Assembly (NCBI RefSeq): GCF_029407905.1
Contig: NC_073630.1
Location: forward strand, 49,811,001-49,875,000
Source: Bubalus kerabau
Taxonomy: Eukaryota > Chordata > Mammalia > Artiodactyla > Bovidae
Direction: 5' to 3'
Length of the DNA: 64,000 nucleotides
Part shown: piece by piece, positions 54,526 through 64,000 of the stretch
Numbering within the stretch: position 1 is the stretch's first letter
Layout of the letters: each line of letters opens with the position of its first letter
Notes under the pieces: model-generated
What the model saw: only the letters and a program-made list of their open reading frames with translations
The model's database searches: none
What the model was told of the DNA's origin: nothing
Program-made: the position numbers and the translations under genes

Positions 54526-54613
54526 CTGTGTGTTCAATTTCTGGGCACTCTGGACACTGCACAGGAATATTCAGTCTTGAAGCCGTGTAGGTATATCCGT
54601 TGTTTTTGTTGTT

Positions 54614-54990
54614 TGTGTTTCAGTTGCTAAATCATGTCTGACTCTGCGATGCTATGAAGTGTAGCTCCCCAGGCCACAGGCTACAGGCTATATTTTCCAG
54701 GGAAGAATACTAGAGTGAAGCTTAAGAATCCGCCTGCAATGCAGGAGACCTGGGTTCGATCCCTGGGTTGGGAAGATCCCCTGGAGAAGGCCAGGCAACC
54801 CATTCCAGTATTCTTGCCTGGAGAATCCCCACAGACAGAGGAGCCTAGTCCATGGGGTTGCAAAGAGTTGGACATGACTGAGCTACTAGCACAAGCACAT
54901 AGGCTTCCTGACCCAGGGATTGAACCCATGTTTTCAGAATCTCCTACACTGGCAAGTGAATTCCTTACCACTGAGCCACCTGGGAAACTC
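54614..54990 (-). mobile_element. Bov-tA SINE, split by another Bov-tA
   Basis: The body part (54614-54717, 'ctaaatcatgtctgactctg') and head part (54904-54990, 'gggattgaacccatg', 'gagccacctgggaaac') lie either side of an oppositely oriented Bov-tA. About 30 nt of the middle body is missing at the break. Confidence 0.88.
54719..54901 (+). mobile_element. Bov-tA SINE nested in Bov-tA
   Basis: 'taagaatccgcctgcaatgc', B box 'gggttcgatccctgggttgg', slightly shortened body, tail 'actagcacaagcacat'. The first part of the head is missing. Inserted antiparallel to its host, giving a potential hairpin. Confidence 0.93.
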
Positions 54991-57241
54991 CTGGACACCG
55001 TATCATTTCCTAATTATAACCTTGAGTCAATTTTGCTCTTTTTCTCTGATATTTGACTTCTTGGGCTATTTGCCTGGTAAAAACTAGCAATTAGCAAATT
55101 CATGTCCTTTAATTTATTGTGGGGAGGAACTGGAAAGCTTGGACCTGTACCACCACTTCGGCTACTGGTAAGCCATAGATAGCACTTGGGGTCATTCAAA
55201 GTATTTGCTCAAATTCCCTTCTCTCTGAGCCCCAGGACTTGAGATCATTTTAACATGTGGCTCGCCCTGTGGAAATGCTCTGTTCAATACGTCTGTCTCC
55301 TCAACCAGACCTCAGCTTCTTAATTCTTTCTGATAACCCCAGCTTTAGAGGAAGCTCATGAATTGGCTGCTGGAACTAAACTAAGGAAAAGGAGAAGCAG
55401 GCGAGGGGTGAGGAGAATTTGAGGCTGGAGAGTGAGGTGGGGGAAAAATGCCTGAGGGAAAGAAGGGCAGAGTTCACACTGGCATCCCAGATGACCTTGA
55501 GACTGCAAATGTCTGTTTTCAAGAAGGATCCACACTCTGAAAGGGAAGCAACACACTAAAGAGTTAACGGAAAGACTGTGAGGAAACTGAATCTGGCTCA
55601 TAAAGTCAACGGGTGTACCTCAACCAGTGAAATTGCTGGTCTGGTGTTTTAAAGACCTATTCCTGGCTCCACCCTTGCCTAGGAACACAGAACTCTTGGG
55701 GGTGGGACCTCGGAGATTTTTTAACAAGCACCCAGGGTACTAGAGTTTGAAAAGCATTGATGTGGTCTTTCTTGAAAGCGTTTCACCCCACTCCATCCGA
55801 CCCAGGTCCAATTTGCGTGAAGTCTTTTTGTTGAAGACCTAGCCTTCTATAGGAAAGCAAGGTTTGTCAGTGTGGACACACCAGGAGACTTTAGCATGTA
55901 AACTATGATGTCCTTTCATTCACTGTGCCCAGCGTCATTCCCCCCAACACACACTCACACACCACACATGCATGTTCCATGTGCACACACCTCTGCAGGA
56001 CCAGTGCCTGGGGTCACGCGCCTAGTCCCTTGAAAGGCCCCCTGTCTAGGACAGCCCTAATTGACAGTCTGAAAATTAGGCAGGGAGCAAACACAGACAT
56101 TTAGGGCAAAAACCCTTTGGACAAAAATTCCTTGTACTGCAGACCTTTGACTTCTGACTCTAGATAAAACTAAGAGAATATCTGCAAGAGGAAAATGAAA
56201 AGGTTAATTCTCTTTTCTAAAACTCACTACAGATTTGGTAACAGATGAACTTGCATTTTGCCTTCATTTTTTCCAAAGTGATTCATTCATCTTGGTTCCT
56301 GAACACCTGCTTAAAAACAGGGCTTTCTTCTCTCTGTCCTTAGGGCGTGCCAACCAGGTTTGAAACCATGAGGTAGGTCTAACACCAGGGGAGGGTTCGT
56401 GGAGGGGAGGAAAGTCTTATTTGATCTACATAATGTATTCATTGTTTAAAATCATACATTGCACCGAAAGCCTTGGTGAGTCTTGTGGTGTGAAACCGGG
56501 AACTTGGAGCAAGCTCTTGAAGCCAGAGTTTCCAGGCCCAAGGTGAATGTTGACATTACCGAGGCTGGAATCCCTGTTAATACCTAGGTTTTCCTTCCAT
56601 GAAGACGGCATTAAGTTTGGGGTTTTCTTTCCCTCCAAGTTTTTCAGAGCAACCCGCAATAAAATGGAAGGTGCTCCCAGCAGAATTTATTTCCATTGAC
56701 AACCGGCCCAGTGTTTCCCAAGTTTACTCATTGGTCCAACTGCCTATCACTGTCCCCACTTCCCTTCTTCTGGGGCGCTTCTGTCTCTTTTTCTCAGCTC
56801 CTTGTCAGTTAATTCACATTTCCTGATTTGGCAAACACCACCACCACCACCCCACCTCCTTTTTCTTGGGTAAAACTTCCTGAGTTGACATTAAAGAGAA
56901 CTGTTACCTCACCCAAGAGCTTTAGCAGGAAAATGGCATTTAGGTTTAATTACCTAAAGCCTCACAGTAGTTACCACTTTATAAAATTCAAGTGACTTTT
57001 TTCCAAGCTCCCCGTTTTCCAAAACTGTCTGGCTGGCGACCTCCGGGAAGGTGGGATGCTGCCCGGCCCTGGCCTTGGCATGAAGTTGGCAAGGAGGCAA
57101 GGGTGAAGGCCCTTCCAGTGCTCACCCTGAAACCCTGGAAGCAGCAAGGACTGCCGACCTCCAAGGCCATTCTGGGATCCAAGAGAAGGAGGGTATACAT
57201 GGTAAGACCAGGGAAGAACCACTCCCTGGACTGTTTTAACT
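54991..57241. other. Longest repeat-poor stretch
   Basis: About 2.25 kb with no recognised SINE or LINE, the longest such run in the window. CA-rich sequence is at 55942-55990 and (CAC)n at 56838-56854. Overlapping 60-85 codon frames have no recognisable domain. Repeat depletion could mean constrained sequence; conservation is untested. Confidence 0.45.
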
Positions 57242-57249
57242 CAAAGATG

Positions 57250-57433
57250 GTGGCTCAGACGGTAAAGAATCTGCCTGCAATGCAGGAGACCCAGGTTCGA
57301 TCCCTGAGTCAGGAAGATCCGCTGAAGAAGGGAATGGCAACCCACTCCAGTATTCTTTCCTGAAGAATCCCATGGACAGAGGAGCCTGATGGGCTACAGT
57401 CCATGGGGTCGTAAAGAGTCAGACATGACTGAG
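57250..57433 (+). mobile_element. Bov-tA SINE with TSD
   Basis: Head begins 'gtggctcagacggtaaag'; B box 'aggttcgatccctgagtcag'. Flanking 'caaagatg' at 57242-57249 and 57434-57441. Confidence 0.93.
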
Positions 57434-57448
57434 CAAAGATGCACACCC

Positions 57449-57554
57449 AGGGGGAGGGAGGGGGGATATATGTACATATAGTTGATTCATGCAATTGTAC
57501 AGCAGAAACTAACACAACATTGTAAAGCAACTGTACTCCAATTTTAAAAAAAGG
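57449..57554 (+). mobile_element. Very short L1 3' end with TSD
   Basis: G-rich 'agggggagggagggggg', 'gtacatatagttgattcat', 'acacaacattgtaaagcaac', A-tail. Direct repeat 'tgcacaccc' at 57440-57448 and 57555-57563. A 106-bp 5'-truncated L1 whose target overlaps the SINE's TSD. Confidence 0.9.
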
Positions 57555-57743
57555 TGCACACCCTCCTTTGGAAAAGCCTAGAAGACCTGGGCCAGGGAGC
57601 TAGTCACACTGCTGTCTCGCCAGCTTTCAGGGAGCAGTGGGGAAATGGCTGTTGTTGTCATATGAGGTGACCACAGCTTTCCCTAGGGCCCCTTGCAGCC
57701 ACTCTCCCAGAGCTCGGGACTCCAAATGTTCTTCCTTCTTCTT

Positions 57744-57875
57744 TTTCCCTTATTTATTTATTATTTATTTTTGGCCACGAGGCATGTGGGATCTCAGTTC
57801 CCCAGCCAGGGATAGAACTCACATCCCCTGCATTGGAAGGAAGATTCGTAACCACTGGACCACCAGGGACATCTC
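57744..57875 (-). mobile_element. CHR-2 type SINE
   Basis: 'ttatttattatttatttttg' tail, 'agttccccagccagggatag', head 'actggaccaccagggaca'. Flanking C/T-rich 'cttccttcttctt'-like repeats suggest a TSD. Confidence 0.88.
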
Positions 57876-58129
57876 TCTTCCCTCTTCTTGAAAGCTGTAG
57901 AACCATCAAGACATCTTTCTGGGAATCTGTTCAGGCCCATGCTTGCTTCTCCTGGTGGTATCTGTGTCATCTCTGGTTTGGGGCAAAAGAGTTTAATTTT
58001 GATCCACTCCCCTGTGGCTGCGAGTCTTGGTTCAGTGGTGGCTTTTCCCAACTACAGATGTAGTCTCCACCCCGACGGGGACCATGCTACCCTTTTCTCT
58101 GCTTTGCTTTCCTCAGTCGTGCTTGTCAC

Positions 58130-58345
58130 CACCTAACATGCTTTGTCCAGGCATCCTACTTTAGTTTTCTCCTGTCTTCTGCCACCTGCTTCACTCTCTC
58201 ACACATTCCCACCCTTAGCCTCTGGGACAGAAACCCCAGGGTGCAGTAATTTGGGCTACTTTGTTCACCACTCCACCCCTGGCGCCTAGAACAGTGCCTG
58301 GTATATCACAGGAGGTGCTCAGTAAGTATGTACTGAAGAGTGAAT
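58130..58345 (+). mobile_element. L2 3' end
   Basis: 'cctggcgcctagaacagtgc', 'aggaggtgctcagtaagtat' and 'gtactgaagagtgaatgg' are a good L2 terminus. Confidence 0.7.
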
Positions 58346-58684
58346 GGATTTGAGGAATTTCTGGAACCAGAAAGAAGATATGGGAAGGTATAATTTTGGA
58401 TCAGGGAGAATCTAGAATACCCAGGCAGGCGGGCAAGGATGAGAAGGCATAGAGGAAGATAGCATTTAAGTGATGGAGAGTTGCCTACTTTGTCCCTGAA
58501 TGCTTACAGTGACTACTAGTAATTAGATGTCCCTGTCGATAAGACATAAATGATCAAGTAAGTGTAGGCACAGAAAGTTTCCATGCTGACTTTATAGGGT
58601 GCTCTTTCTCCTGCGCTGCTGTTGGTTCCCTGACACCTGTTTCAGACAAAGGCTGGTAATTAGACAGAGACTGGTAATCCTAAT
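58346..58684. other. No recognised feature
   Basis: Unique sequence. Confidence 0.4.
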
Positions 58685-58800
58685 TCAGTAAAGTGCACTG
58701 TGACTGGATTCAAATCCCACCTCGGTAGCTTTAGGCAAGGCTCTCAATCTCTGTAGGTACCTGTTTCCCAATAAAGAAAATAAAATGGTGGAACCTGGCA
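58685..58800 (+). mobile_element. MIR SINE
   Basis: 'ctggattcaaatcccacctc', 'ggcaaggctctcaatctctg' and 'aataaagaaaataaaatggt'. Confidence 0.65.
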
Positions 58801-59103
58801 TTTTATAATTCTGCTTACACCTCCCAACAGTCCACTGGGGTAGGAAGAAGAAATTAAAAGCCAGAAAGACTTCATGACTCGCTGTGTGGTTAGGGAACAT
58901 GTCAAGTTGGTGGCCTGAGGAGAAACCACCGGGGCAGGAGGTGTCTTGACAAGCCCCAGTTGTCACCTCTTCCCCAAACCGTATCATTTTCATGGCCCAA
59001 GAGAGAGATTAAAAGTGACATGCTAATTTTGAAGCTGCAGTGAATTTAAAGTGCCTTCTTTTCTTAAGTGACTAAAGCCAAGCTTTGGAAATTAGAGCAT
59101 GCT
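58801..59103. other. No recognised feature
   Basis: Unique; a weak inverted MIR-like 'ttcatgactcgctgtgtggt' at 58868. Confidence 0.35.
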
Positions 59104-59116
59104 AGATGAGCTCTGG

Positions 59117-59327
59117 GGCTTCCCAGGTGGCTCAGTGGTATAAAAAATCTGTCTGCCAAGCAGGAGAGGTGGGTTCAGTTCCTGGGTTGGAAGATCCCCT
59201 GGAGAAGAAAATGGCAACCCACTCCACTATTCTTGCCTGGGAAATCCCATGGACAGAGAAGCCTGGCAGGCTACAGTCCATGGGGTCATGAAGAGTCAGA
59301 CTCGATTTAGCAACTAAAAAACAAGAG
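59117..59327 (+). mobile_element. Bov-tA SINE with TSD
   Basis: Head 'ggcttcccaggtggctcag', B-box region 'gggttcagttcctgggttgg', full body. 'agatgagctctgg' at 59104-59116 and 59328-59340 is a perfect 13-nt TSD. Confidence 0.96.
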
Positions 59328-59340
59328 AGATGAGCTCTGG

Positions 59341-60600
59341 GGGCTGAGGGATCTTGCATGGTCGAGGCACGCTGGATGCGAGGGTGGCTGCTACGTGTTC
59401 TGGTGAATCCACAGAAGTCTATTAACATGCAATCTATGAAAAATCTAAAGTGGCCTCAGGCTCTAGGCTTGTATTTGCTTTGCTGTTAACCCACTGGAAT
59501 GCTGTCTCTGTCAATTACTTTTCCATTTTCCTGGGTTTGCTGGTTAAATGCTGTATATGAAACCCTTTGAATCATTTAAACGGGAGAGAAAAGTATAAAC
59601 AAGTCCTTGCTTCACCAAGACATCAGACATACAACAATGGTTTTGATTGTGTGATCTTTAATCGAGCACACACTGTGTTAAGAAAAAGCTTTAAACAGGC
59701 AAACTTCAAGTGTTAGGCTTAGTGTCCCTTTATCTTTGGAGACGGCTATTTAGCAAAGACATCTTTCTGTGCCCCTTGCGGCAAGGGCAGATTCAAATAT
59801 CTTCCTTCTTCAACCTGTAGAATCGCTTTTGAAATTATTCTGTTTCTTTTGGCTAGATGGTATTCTGTATCTTGGCTGAAACAGAATCATTGGGCCACAT
59901 GATTCTAAGTGAAAAAAGACAAACTTGTGAAAATTGGGCTCTGACCCCCCTCTGTAACATTAGCACTCATGAACAAATCCAATGTTGATGGAATTCCTTA
60001 GTTAATGATTTAGGAATCTCCACTCCACCCCCTGCACCACCGGACGGGAGCCTCTCTCCTCTCTTGGGTTTGGAACTAGTCTACAAACCTGAGGGCCTGG
60101 GTTCTCCAGTGCGTGGTCCTTGTGGGTTACCCCTGAGAGCTGTGTGAGTGCCAGCCTGGCCAAGCTGTAGGGGCCCAAGACAACAGGGGCAGCGCTACAG
60201 AAAAGCTGATCTGTGAGGGACATGATGTGATGGGCACAATAGCCCTACAGAAGCAGAGGGTGGTGGTTCATCTCCTGCAGGATTTAAAACTACCCAGAAT
60301 GGCAGTGATAGAGGAAAAGACGGCATACGTCAGCCAAAGGGAGAGACTTGGCTTGTATGTGTGGGCTCACATTTTTCCCTGAGAGAAATGTTCTCCTGAC
60401 CCTCTCTAGTCCCAAAAGCCCAGAGGAAGGATTTTGCTGGCAGGATTAGGGTTTTTAAATGTATTACTTTTCCCCATAGGCTTCTGTCATGCTATTAAAA
60501 ATTGGACTCAGCATCCATGTCATCTTTACAAGTTATTTGTACGTGATATCTTCATGTTCTTTTCCCTACTTGCTGCCTATTTCCTATATGTGTGCTTATT
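59341..60600. other. No recognised feature
   Basis: 1.26 kb of unique sequence; a minus-strand 73-codon frame at 60002-60223 has no recognisable motif. Confidence 0.4.
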
Positions 60601-60636
60601 TCATATACATATATATACACATACATATATATATCT
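60601..60636. repeat. (TA/CA) microsatellite
   Basis: Imperfect 'catatacatatatatacaca' pattern, likely length-variable. Confidence 0.8.
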
Positions 60637-60649
60637 TGTTTTCCAAGCT

Positions 60650-60745
60650 AGCGTATTTGCTGAATATTTCTTGAGCACCTACTATGTTTTAAGCAGTGCA
60701 TATAGTATTGTGATGGAGAATGCCAAGGTTTTGACATTCTAATTA
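60650..60745 (-). mobile_element. L2 or MIR 3' end fragment
   Basis: 'gctgaatatttcttgagcac' and 'ctactatgttttaagcagtg' form the inverted 3' terminus pattern. Confidence 0.5.
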
Positions 60746-61029
60746 GGATCTCTTCAATGATTTTTCCGCTTTATCTTCTCTTTGCTTCCCTTGGTTTTCT
60801 AGTTAATTTATTATGTGTGCTTCACATTCACCTTCAATTTTCATCTAAAAATAAGGTGCTAAAATATAATTTTCCAAATGATAAAACCCTGACAAATACA
60901 AAATGAATAGGTGCTAAAGACTTTAACTTGTTAAATTATAAGGGAAAACCAGAAAATATGTTAAAACCAGTTCAAAGAAAATCTGCAGAACAAATATATA
61001 TGTAGGCAATCTAGAATGCCAAGAGGAAT

Positions 61030-61095
61030 TTACAAATAGATACAAAATTTCCTGGCACACAGTATGTGCTCAATAGTAACTATTTGTGACGAATA
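61030..61095 (+). mobile_element. MIR 3' fragment
   Basis: 'ctggcacacagtatgtgctc' then 'aatagtaactatttgtga'. Confidence 0.45.
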
Positions 61096-61949
61096 TCTGT
61101 CCTACCTGGTAGTTCTTAATAAATATCACTAAATTAAACCCAACTGAACAGAAAGATGGGTGGGACGGAGGGGGATGGTGGTCTGAGCCTAGCAGTAAAC
61201 AGAGGGGCCACTTAGAGAAGACACATCTTGCACAACAGGCTATTCTGCAAAAAATATTTGAAATGTTTATCTCAATTCCTGGAGTCGCTTAGACTTGCTT
61301 TTAATTCAGGATGATTCTAAGACCAGACTAGACAAGTGGTGATGAACTTCAGTAAAAACCTCCTAAGAAGATTGCAGGTGTTTGCATGCCACACTTGAAC
61401 TTCTCATTTTCAGGTAGAGAGGTGAAAAGGTTCTGGGGAGTGGAGCTGAAAGTGTCTTTTAAGGACTAGAATCATAAAGAGCTGTTTTGCTCCTAGGGAT
61501 GGAAGGTAGAAGAGAAAAATCAGCACCATTGGGTGGCCAGGAGAGTGCCATTCCTGCCCTGGCTGAACTATCAACAGTGGCAACTGTCCAGACCAGCCCA
61601 CCCTCTGTGTCTCAGATAACTGGGTGGACCATACTTTTTAAACTGTTCTGTGAAAGTGCTTTTGCAGTTTCAAACTGCAAACATTTGATTCAAATTTCAT
61701 TTTTCACTGTTTAAATTGATTATTAAAAGCAAATGGTTTGATTAATGCCAGACAAGGCATTTTCCAGAGGCCCAGTTCACTGCTTCACCTTCACTCTAGT
61801 TAGGCGACTGTGGTCAGAGTGGCCCCAACGTTGGAGCAGAGTCTCCCTGGGGAGTCCTGCTCTGCACTAGCTGTCATACAAGGATGGGATGGGGAGGGAG
61901 AGGGAATGTAAAATGCATGTGAGGAGTTCCTGTTCTCAGTATTTTCAAT
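61096..61949. other. No recognised feature
   Basis: Unique sequence; opposing 63- and 75-codon frames at 61410-61714 have no recognisable features. Confidence 0.4.
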
Positions 61950-61964
61950 GCTCTACAAACAGCT

Positions 61965-62240
61965 GCAGCTGCTGCTGCTAAGTGGATTCAGTCGTGTCTG
62001 ACTCTGTGCGACCCTATAGACGGCAGCCCACCAGGCTCCCCCGTCCCTGGGATTCTCCAGGCAAGAACACTGGAGCGGGTTGCCATTTCCTTCTCCAATG
62101 CATGAAAGTGAAAAGTGAAAGTGAAGTCGCTCAGTTGTGTCCGACTCTTAGCGACCCCATGGACTGCAGCCTACCAGGCTCCTCCGTCCATGGGATTTTC
62201 CAGGCAAGAGTACTGGAGTGGGATGCCATTGCCTTCTCCA
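61965..62240 (-). mobile_element. Bov-A2 SINE, complete, young-looking, with TSD
   Basis: Inverted: (CTG)n-like start, two Bov-A units joined by 'gaaagtgaaaagtgaaagtg', ending 'tgccattgccttctcca'. Perfect 15-nt TSD 'gctctacaaacagct' at 61950-61964 and 62241-62255; several CpGs retained. Confidence 0.97.
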
Positions 62241-62389
62241 GCTCTACAAACAGCTCTTTCCCATTAATGATGCGAATTAAATGAACTGACAGGTGCATCT
62301 TTCTAATGTAAATCTTCTTAAAGGAGGGCAGTAGAATAAATTAATTTAGAAAGTGAACTGGAAAATCTTAATAAAAAAAAAGCACATGG

Positions 62390-62515
62390 CTTTAAATAAT
62401 GAAAAGTTCTAGATAATGGTAATGGTTGTACAACTTAAGCCCCTGAATTGTACACTTAAAAATTAAAATGGCAAATTTTATGTTATATATATTTCATTAC
62501 AATTAAAGAAATTTT
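62390..62515 (+). mobile_element. Ancient L1 3' end
   Basis: 'gataatggtaatggttgtac', 'cctgaattgtacacttaaaa' and 'ggcaaattttatgttatata' are the sense L1M 3' terminus. Confidence 0.75.
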
Positions 62516-63137
62516 AAAGCAAATGTACACTCAGATTAAAGTTATATACTATGTTTTCATAAATTATAGACTTTCCATATGTTATCTGTTGAACAAAGTT
62601 TTTTCTCCTGCCTTTATTTGGAGAACATCATGAGATCAAAAGGTAACTGTTTATAAAAACTGTTGCCATTTGCAACTACATTTATATCCAAATCAGAATT
62701 TTTTTTTATATATTTATTAACTAAACCTAAATGCAGAAACACATTGGATGATGAGACTGTAACAGTTTTCCTTTAGGTCCTATTTCTGTGTTAAACAAAA
62801 CCAGCTTCTTGGAAATGGTATTGTAAGGAGGAGTTTTAATTTTAACATGTAAAAACAGTTTACTTTAAAAAGGTCATTTTAGTCTGTCATATTTTAGGAT
62901 ACTGTTGAGAGTCCCATTGCTTAAAAAATGTTTTTTGGAACCACTCTACTACATCATCTTTAAAATTCTGATTTATTGTTACAATTATAAAATATTTAGT
63001 GTTTGAAAAACATTTATATTCTGTGAGTTGCTTTTAGCAGCCAATGAAAAAATAATATAAGGTATATATTTATCTTCAAAACAGGCAAATCCAAAAGATG
63101 GAAATATCCAGTAACTCTATTCCCATCTTCAACCAGT
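62516..63137. other. No recognised feature
   Basis: AT-rich unique sequence with T/A homopolymer runs. Confidence 0.4.
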
Positions 63138-63148
63138 TACATGTAAAT

Positions 63149-63346
63149 GTGTGTGTGCTTAGTCATATCCGACTCTTTTTGAACCCATGAAGCCCTCCAG
63201 GCCTCTGTCCATGGGATTCTCCATGGCAAGAACACTGGAATGAGTAGCCATTCCCTTCTCCAGGGAATCTTCCCCACCAAGGCATTCACCCCAGGTCTCC
63301 TGCATTGCCAGTGGATTCTTTACCAGCTGAGTCATCAGGGAAGCCC
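63149..63346 (-). mobile_element. Bov-tA SINE with TSD
   Basis: Inverted; '(gt)n gcttagtcatatccgac' start, head 'gagtcatcagggaagccc'. 'tacatgtaaat' at 63138-63148 and 63347-63357 is a perfect 11-nt TSD. The B-box region is decayed ('ggcattcaccccagg'). Confidence 0.95.
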
Positions 63347-63372
63347 TACATGTAAATATTAGACACTAGTCT

Positions 63373-63576
63373 TCTGGCTCAGATGGTAAACAATCTACCT
63401 GCAATATGGGAGACCTGGGTTCGATCCCTGGGTTGGGAAGATCCCCTGGAGGAAGGCATGGCAACCCACTCCAGTATTCTTGCCTGGAGAATTCCCAGGA
63501 ACAGAGGAGCCTGGCGGGCTACAGTCAGTGGGGTCGCAAAGAGTCAGACACAACTGAGTAACTAAGCACAGCACAC
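63373..63576 (+). mobile_element. Bov-tA SINE
   Basis: 'tctggctcagatggtaaaca', B box 'gggttcgatccctgggttgg', body with intact 'gtggggtcgcaaagagtc', tail 'actaagcacagcacac'. Weak flanking repeat 'agtcttct'/'agacttct'. Only 15 bp from the preceding SINE's TSD. Confidence 0.94.
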
Positions 63577-63584
63577 AGACTTCT

Positions 63585-64000
63585 AATTTCTTAATGTCTG
63601 AACAAGAGTTATGCTAATTTAACCTTTTTTGGTCTTGGTCTTAGAAAGTTATTTCTTAAAATCCTTTTGTTCTAATTTAATCTTCCTTTTCTGAGTTACT
63701 GAGCTCTTTGAAAGAAAGTGCTTCATCCTTTCCAAATTATTTAGATCCAAGAGGACCATCCCCACCCCCAATTTTCATGCAAACATGATGTGTATGTGTT
63801 TATCTAGGGAGAAGGTCATAGTTTTATCAAATTCTCAAGGGATTTATGAGAAGTAAATAATTCCCTTCATTCTTAATCCTCCTTTTCTTTTTGCCAATGT
63901 AAATCTTGCCTATGAATCATCTAAAGAGGAATTCTGCTATGGACAGCAGGATCAGGACACCAAGAGAAAGAAATCCTTGAAAAAAAACATGTCCATGTCC
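63585..64000. other. No recognised feature
   Basis: AT-rich unique sequence to the window edge. Confidence 0.4.

Noticed and set aside
1345..63576. CRISPR-like or tandem repeat array, because of the many near-identical 200-bp units
   Set aside because: They are dispersed SINEs on both strands, many with individual target-site duplications, and irregularly spaced.

Overview
This window looks like ordinary interspersed-repeat-rich nuclear DNA from a ruminant, most likely a bovine (Bos-type) genome. The basis is the repeat content. Dozens of Bov-tA SINEs (tRNA-Glu-like head with an intact B box, fused to a Bov-A body) and Bov-A2 dimers are present, with BovB LINE 3' ends, cetartiodactyl CHR-1/CHR-2 tRNA SINEs, bovine-type L1 3' ends and one ERVK-like LTR. 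Assignment to Bos rather than another pecoran is inference. Older mammal-wide layers (MIR, L2, MLT1-type LTRs, ancient L1) lie underneath. I see no bacterial or viral gene cluster, no CRISPR array, and no complete protein-coding gene.

Layout. 1-4.4 kb: MIR, L2, three Bov-tA copies, and a CHR-2 inside a MIR. 4.42-4.76 kb: the only CpG island, with a possible short first coding exon (ATG at 4619, CAG/GT donor at 4731/4732). If real, the rest of the window would be intron 1 of a plus-strand gene. 5-12 kb: mostly unique sequence with scattered Bov-tA (one dimeric) and MIR. 12.3-15.3 kb: stacked old repeats, two minus-strand L2 copies each broken by an MLT1-type LTR, one LTR itself broken by a CHR-2. 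16-24 kb: Bov-tA, CHR-2, MIR and two old L1 tails each split by Bov-A2. 24-35 kb: MIR/L2-rich intergenic or intronic sequence, a full CHR-1 type SINE, one Bov-A2 and one dimeric Bov-tA. 35.5-42.6 kb: AT-rich LINE graveyard (L1 ORF2 relics, L1 3' ends, BovB, a palindromic MITE-like element). 42.6-50.4 kb: SINEs, BovB 3' end, L2. 50.0-52.0 kb: L2 carrying a Bov-A SINE, which carries a 1,384-bp LTR element. 52-64 kb: unique sequence with further Bov-tA/Bov-A2, BovB and short L1 insertions.

Most notable. (1) The LTR at 50479-51862 is bounded by a 6-bp duplication and TG...CA ends, but holds a BovB reverse-transcriptase fragment at one edge, bracketed by two copies of the LTR terminus. A piece of LINE therefore appears to have travelled as part of the LTR. 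(2) Several tiny direct-repeat-bounded homopolymer insertions look like retrotransposition of poly(A) alone. (3) Three head-to-tail Bov-tA dimers, each with its own target-site duplication, appear to have moved as units. (4) A perfect 16-bp inverted repeat brackets a short L1 tail at 13.8-14.1 kb. Open frames of 60-205 codons elsewhere are chance frames or lie in repeats.

Repeat family names come from recognising consensus-like sequence by eye. Subfamily and exact edges need RepeatMasker; edges are firm only where a target-site duplication (TSD) is quoted.
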